The notes beneath the pieces are model-generated. The model was not told where the DNA came from, did no database searches, and saw only the letters and a list, made by a program, of their open reading frames with translations. From assembly GCA_014529385.2 (NCBI GenBank), contig CM043945.1, positions 140,718,241-140,782,240 on the forward strand: a stretch of DNA of 64,000 bases. Direction: 5' to 3'. This stretch comes from Adiantum capillus-veneris. Its lineage: Eukaryota > Streptophyta > Polypodiopsida > Polypodiales > Pteridaceae. The translations under genes were made by a program, and so were the position numbers. This document shows, one piece after another, positions 59,606-64,000 of the stretch (positions are counted from its first letter, which is position 1; every line of letters begins with the position of its first letter).

Positions 59606-61455
59606 TCAATTATCCATTTGTGCATGCTTACCCCATTGCATTTGCAGTCTCCACCACTTCTTTGAATACAATGTTGGAGTCTGAGTCAACTCTACTTTGT
59701 TATCATCCTTGAGCACAACCTTTACAAAAAATGAGGTGTGCACATGTGACATTGCCACATATAACTGACCATATGAAAAAACGGGTGCTGCCAAATATAA
59801 TCCCAAGAGGCCCAATGCCTGTCCTTGTGCTTTATTTATGTTCATTCCAAATGCAAGCCTTACCTTACCTCATTTGGCAAGGTAGTCCTTGAGAATTTCC
59901 AACAATGAAATCTATCCTTGGAAGGAATACTTGCTCCCCAAAGTTGGAACCTCTACCCCTATGACTCTGCAATGAAATTGCCTACATATTAACCTTGTGC
60001 CATTACAAAGTCCCCTTCTTGGATCCAAATTATGCAATAACATGACAAGAGAATTTTCTTTCAAACACAATACATGTGGTGGATATCCTTCACCTAAATC
60101 CACACTATTCAAAAATTGAAATGTATACAAAGCATTACTCTCTTGTAATTCACATAGTGAGTTTGCACTCAAATACGCTCTATAATGTCCACACATCTTG
60201 TGTAGAGCATAACCATTGACCACATCTACATCCTTTTTGCAAGGTGCAAGAACTCCCCTATCTTTAAAGAATCCTGCATAATCCTCAACTCTCTGAATAT
60301 CTCCATAGATGCTCTCAATAAGATCTGACAAATGGTTTCTTTGAAGTAGCATGCTCGTAGGCAAAATTACATTGTCAACAATTCCCCCATCATGTATATT
60401 CCCATTACCGATATCAAGAACCCAATGTGAAAATTGTTTCTTAATTGCATCAGCCATACAATTTTGCACACACATTTTGAGTGAGCCTTAATATTCTTGT
60501 GTGTCTCCAAATGTACAAATGACACAATGCTGCGTTCACAATATCTTCTTGTCTACCTTTGTGTACAATTGATGAATTTTCCTAAATTCACCTCCAAGCA
60601 AAGCTACCTTTCCACTAAATAGGTTGTCTATTTGCAAAAATCTCTGAGTGTCCTATCTACTACCTCAGAAGCATGGCGATGAGTCATGGGTGCTTTATCC
60701 CATATAATCAAAACTACTCTTCCCAACAATTCAAATAGTTGGTTATTCACTTTTATATTTCATGCCGACTCGAAATTTAATTTTAGAGGAATCTTAAACT
60801 GTGAATGTGCAGCTCTTTCATTGTTAAGGAGAAAAGTTGCAATATCAGATGATTCACATGCCAATGCTACCTTACATTCACCTCAAAGCCATGCAAGCAA
60901 TGCATTATAAAACATAGGTTTTGCCATACCCCCTCCATTTTTCTCAGATGCTTGTAGCACACAATTGTAAGCATCACATTGGACATTGTTTAAATATTTT
61001 TCCATATGTTCTGCCATACTACATTGTCATACATGGTCTCTTTTGCTAACACACTTCTACTATTTAAAGACAAAAAAAATTCATCAATTGGAGGCATCCC
61101 GGGATATTCATAGAGCCCCTTACCATATTTTTGAAGCAAAGAATGCAGATTACAAATTGCCTGACTTTTAGCAACTTCTTGTCAAAATCTTGCATTATGT
61201 TTAAAGCATATGCATAGTCTTCAAAAAGCTCACTTAAAAGCCTATTCACAATGTCCTTGGACATAATAGCTCACAATATACCAATATAATACCAAAACAT
61301 TAGTCCAATTCCAATCTATTTTTAAACAAAGTGGCTTCTTCCAAGCATGTAATCCACTCCTCATCACTTTTCAATAACCCTCTAGCATTACAAGCCTCTT
61401 TGAATGGAGCATAAACATGTCCTTCATATGTTTGAAAGTCATGAAGTAACATTTA
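59606..61455 (-). pseudogene. Helitron PIF1-like helicase, decayed
   Basis: Helitron Rep/helicase proteins unwind DNA during rolling-circle transposition. Read leftwards from about 61455, the order is FQTYEGHVYAPFKEA, the region with KYGKGLYEYPGMPP (about 61085-61135), a damaged Walker A (GGGMAKP near 60930) and RAAHSQFKIP. These are followed by Walker B IIWDKAPMTHRH (about 60690-60715), then an open part 60475-59912 with LDPRRGLCNGTRLI, and finally MNINKAQGQALG with LYVAMSHV (59845-59606). Walker A has lost its GxGKT core, and there are many stops and shifts. The Rep domain was not found. 3' hairpin and CTRR end were not identified. Confidence 0.88.
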
Positions 61456-61660
61456 ATGGCCTAATAACTTGTGTGTAGCGGAAATGAGCATGAACATAGT
61501 GGGCATTTCATTAGAATAGATTCCTAATGAGAATTACAAGAGTGCTTGGGTGGAGAGAGAAACAAAAAGCATAACACCTAGTTAGATAGCATCGACAATA
61601 CTTTCAAAAGAGAGAGAAATTAAGCTAATGACAACAATTGAGGACCGGATTTTCATGGAG
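61450..61660 (-). repeat. Dispersed repeat, inverted partner of 25752-25958
   Basis: About 210 bp shared in opposite orientation with the copy at 25.8 kb. Here it joins directly onto the first recognisable helicase codons, so it may be an internal Helitron segment (intron or lost coding part). Confidence 0.8.
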
Positions 61661-61665
61661 CCGGT

Positions 61666-63034
61666 CCCCCTCCAAAAGGCTTTGTATTATGGTTTCTCCC
61701 ATCAAGAGAGACATTGTACAATACAATTCTTTGTGTTCCTTCAAGACTAGCTAGTGCAATGAAGATGAAAGCTTCATGCACTAAGCAAAACACTTAACAA
61801 ACACAACTTTAATTATCCCCGTTCTCAGACCCAAGACCTCACACACCTTCAAAGATGGTGAGAGCTAGCAGGGTATGAGAGTAGATTGAGAGGAAGAAGG
61901 AGTATCTTATGAGAAAGATGTACATCTCCTCACATAATCACTCATATTAGCATAGCTTAGCTTAGTAATTATCTTGGTAGAGGAGATGAGCATGCATTGA
62001 AGCTTGGCTCTTGGTTGGATTTTCATCCACATGCCAAGAGAGTGTTGATGTAGGCTTCTATCTCACAAGCTTGGAGTAGGTGATGATCTCTCCATTAAAG
62101 CTTGGGAAGCGATAGCCTTCTCTCTCTTCACACATGAGCTTGTGTGTGTGTGTGTGTGTGATAATGCCTTGCAAAAATCAGCCGCTCTCTCTCTTGGGCG
62201 AGCCCTCTTGCTATTTGCTCTTGCTCCAGCCTCATTGGCCCTCCCCAAGTCAAGCCAATCACAATTAAGCAGCATAAGTGATAACCTTTTGACATGTGTC
62301 CCCCTTTCCCTTTTTGTGAGAGATTTAGTTAATTAAATAATTAAACTAAACTCTCATTGGACCCCTTTGCCTCTTGGCCAATAGGAATCAGGCAAGCCAT
62401 TGGGCTCTTGAATGCTCATTGGACCCCTTGGGAGACTGCCCAATAGTCTTTTAGGAGACTTAATTCTCATTGGTTTCTTTTATTAAATGTTTTTAAATTA
62501 ATTAAACTAGATTTACTCTAGCTTAATTCTCATTGGTTCACTTCAAGGGTCATCCAAAAGAAATTGGGCACACCTTGTGGGCATCTGGCGTAGGGAGCTG
62601 ACATGTATCCCTCATTCCCTTTGTGTAAAGGGAGCCTGTGTGTGTGTGTGTGTGTGTGTGGCTTTCTCTCTCATTCCCTAGAAGAAGGGCTCACCCCCTC
62701 CCATGTAGGGATATGCATTGACTTTGGAGAGCACACAAAGCATCCAATTCCCCTAAGCTTTAACCCTTTGGACACAACCTTTGAATTTTGGAACCTTAGC
62801 ATTTTGGAAGTCTTAATGGGCTGAACCTTAGGGTCTTTTTATCCCATTGTTGCACATGGATCTTTTGCAGATGGCCCCCCCTTTGGATCCCTATTTTCCG
62901 TCCTTTGGATCCCTACTGTGGCCGGTCTGCTAGCTTATCCAATATTCTAGCTTTTTCTCCCTTGGTACTTCCCCACATTAAATGATCAGTTTAATATGAG
63001 AAAATCATTCAGGAGAATTAGATATTGATTATTA
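61666..63034. other. Non-coding stretch, possibly LTR of the chromovirus to the right
   Basis: No gene. (GT)n lies at 62141-62160 and 62637-62660. CTCATTGG (CCAAT box on the minus strand) recurs about five times between 62350 and 62540. If the LTR start proposed at 63039 is right, this is its U3 part read leftwards. Confidence 0.35.
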
Positions 63035-63056
63035 TGACATTACCTCTCTCTTGAAA
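63035..63056 (-). other. Putative polypurine tract and 3' LTR start of the chromovirus
   Basis: On the minus strand CAAGAGAGAGGTAA is followed by TGTCATAATAATC, the usual arrangement of polypurine tract and LTR start. The other LTR is outside the window, so this is not confirmed. Confidence 0.35.
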
Positions 63057-63394
63057 TCATAGTCGTCATCGACTATGGTGTAGAGAAGATAAAGCGTATT
63101 CATGAGTACTTTTCTTAGCGGATAGAGGATCCCTATGTTACCCTATGACATTATTCCAAAATGGATGACTAGCCCATTTGGCGCTTGAGAGCCTGAGGTT
63201 GCCACAAGCATGTCCGCACATTAGTCCTATCAGTCTTCCATAGTAGAGTGACAAGCTCTACTTGGTGTTTGGGAGACGTCGTCTCCACAAACTTGACCTA
63301 AGCATGCATACTACTTCATTTTTGTGCACAATAAAGAAAAAGAGAGTCTTATAAGACAAAAACTTTGTTCATTTTTAACATTTTGTACATTTGC

Positions 63395-64000
63395 TTACTC
63401 TTGGGAAGCATTGTAAGCATTGACAAGGTTTAGGTTATCCTTTAATTGTATGCCTTGCATCCATCTAGCATCTTAAAAAGGATAATTCTTAAACTTAATA
63501 AGATATCTTCGGATAGTCTTACCGCCTCTTAGTACCTTGTCTTCATGTCGGAGAATGGACTCGGGCTGCAGCACCTCCTCTTGGTCTTCGATCTCCGGTG
63601 GGTCTTCAATAGTTGGTTCTTGAGGCGGCTCTCCTTTGTAAGGCTTTAATAGGCTCACATGAAAAGCATTGTGTATGAGCCAATGATTGGGCAACTTGAG
63701 TTGATAGGCCATCTCATTGATTGGCCTAAGAATCTGAAAGGGACCATAGTACCTTTTTGCTAGTTTAGAATAGTACTTTTGGTGGCCCGTAGGATTCTTG
63801 CCTGTTGTGTGCCTTAATCGAGCCTTGGGAAACTTTAACAAGACCCAATCATTTTCTTTAAAGGCTTGGGCTCTTCTGTGCTTGTCAGCAGCAGCCTTTT
63901 GCCTTTGCTTTGAGATAGAGATAGCATCCTTAATCTTTTGAAAAGATTCTTGTAGGTCTCGGCTATACTCATCTGCAGCGAAGATCTTCCCATGTACCTT
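63395..64000 (-). pseudogene. pol: Chromovirus (Ty3/gypsy) pol 3' end: integrase C-terminus and chromodomain
   Basis: The frame is open from the window edge: [20 protein letters not shown], then [20 protein letters not shown] (GPY/F module) and [17 protein letters not shown] linker rich in Glu and Pro leads to a chromodomain that starts [20 protein letters not shown] and reads [14 protein letters not shown] at 63473-63475 stops it where glutamate is normal. The frame then continues with DARWMQGIQLKDN to a second stop at 63395-63397. Chromodomains direct integration to marked chromatin. The truncation removes the last part of the fold. Confidence 0.92.

Noticed and set aside
60686-60910. 74-aa plus-strand open frame
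   Set aside because: It is the antisense shadow of the Helitron helicase Walker B region.

Overview
The window is nuclear DNA of a land plant, and most of it is transposable elements. Plant markers are Ty1/copia and Ty3/gypsy elements primed by initiator tRNA-Met, a Tat-type gypsy element with a second RNase H domain, a CACTA-type transposase with spliced exons, a Helitron helicase, a PPR-like fragment and an intronless DUF4408/DUF761 protein. Gene density is very low, long (AG)n/(CT)n tracts are common, and three element insertions hold another element or unrecognised cargo. This fits a large-genome plant. A fern or other seed-free vascular plant is my guess, but the sequence alone does not prove it.

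Left part (1-4.8 kb): an antisense fragment of a gypsy LTR (about 1035-1475), an unrecognised frameshifted coding remnant (1737-1977), and a degenerate tandem array (about 2.56-4.45 kb) whose units of roughly 277 bp each carry a version of one 18-bp palindrome. 4.8-20.5 kb: a Ty1/copia element (C1, target duplication TTCCT) split in its reverse transcriptase by a complete Tat-like Ty3/gypsy element (G1, 9502-19495, target duplication AATAC). 20.5-25 kb: a decayed gag, GCGACG-type subterminal repeats and the 3' exons of a minus-strand CACTA-type gene. 25.7-29 kb: very dense microsatellites and a PPR-like remnant. 29.7-30.5 kb and 38.8-39.0 kb: gypsy integrase scraps. 31.6-36.8 kb: a nearly intact copia element (C2, target duplication GTATA). 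39.4-39.7 kb: a long imperfect hairpin. 41.6-42.2 kb: the only convincing intact host gene, encoding a DUF4408/DUF761 protein. 43.5-59.4 kb: an LTR element (C3, target duplication AGTTT) with no recognised gag-pol in its 5' half, interrupted by a complete Ty3/gypsy element (G2, 48351-58658) with 2-kb LTRs. 59.6-61.5 kb: a decayed Helitron helicase. 63.0-64.0 kb: the 3' end of a chromodomain gypsy element running off the window.

The most unusual signal is a family of small proteins of about 65-72 residues. Two tandem, diverged members sit in each LTR of G2 and overlap by ATGA. Remnants of the pair lie in the fragment at about 1 kb, and a one-base-frameshifted member lies just upstream of gag in the unrelated Tat-like element G1. 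Conservation is at protein level, reaches the stop codon, and always falls in the 5' leader of the genomic RNA. I know of no described retrotransposon protein like it.

No element here encodes a complete polyprotein. All carry stops or frameshifts, and in G1 and G2 individual catalytic residues are also lost, although the LTR pairs look only a few per cent diverged. Mobilisation in trans by related copies is the likeliest explanation.
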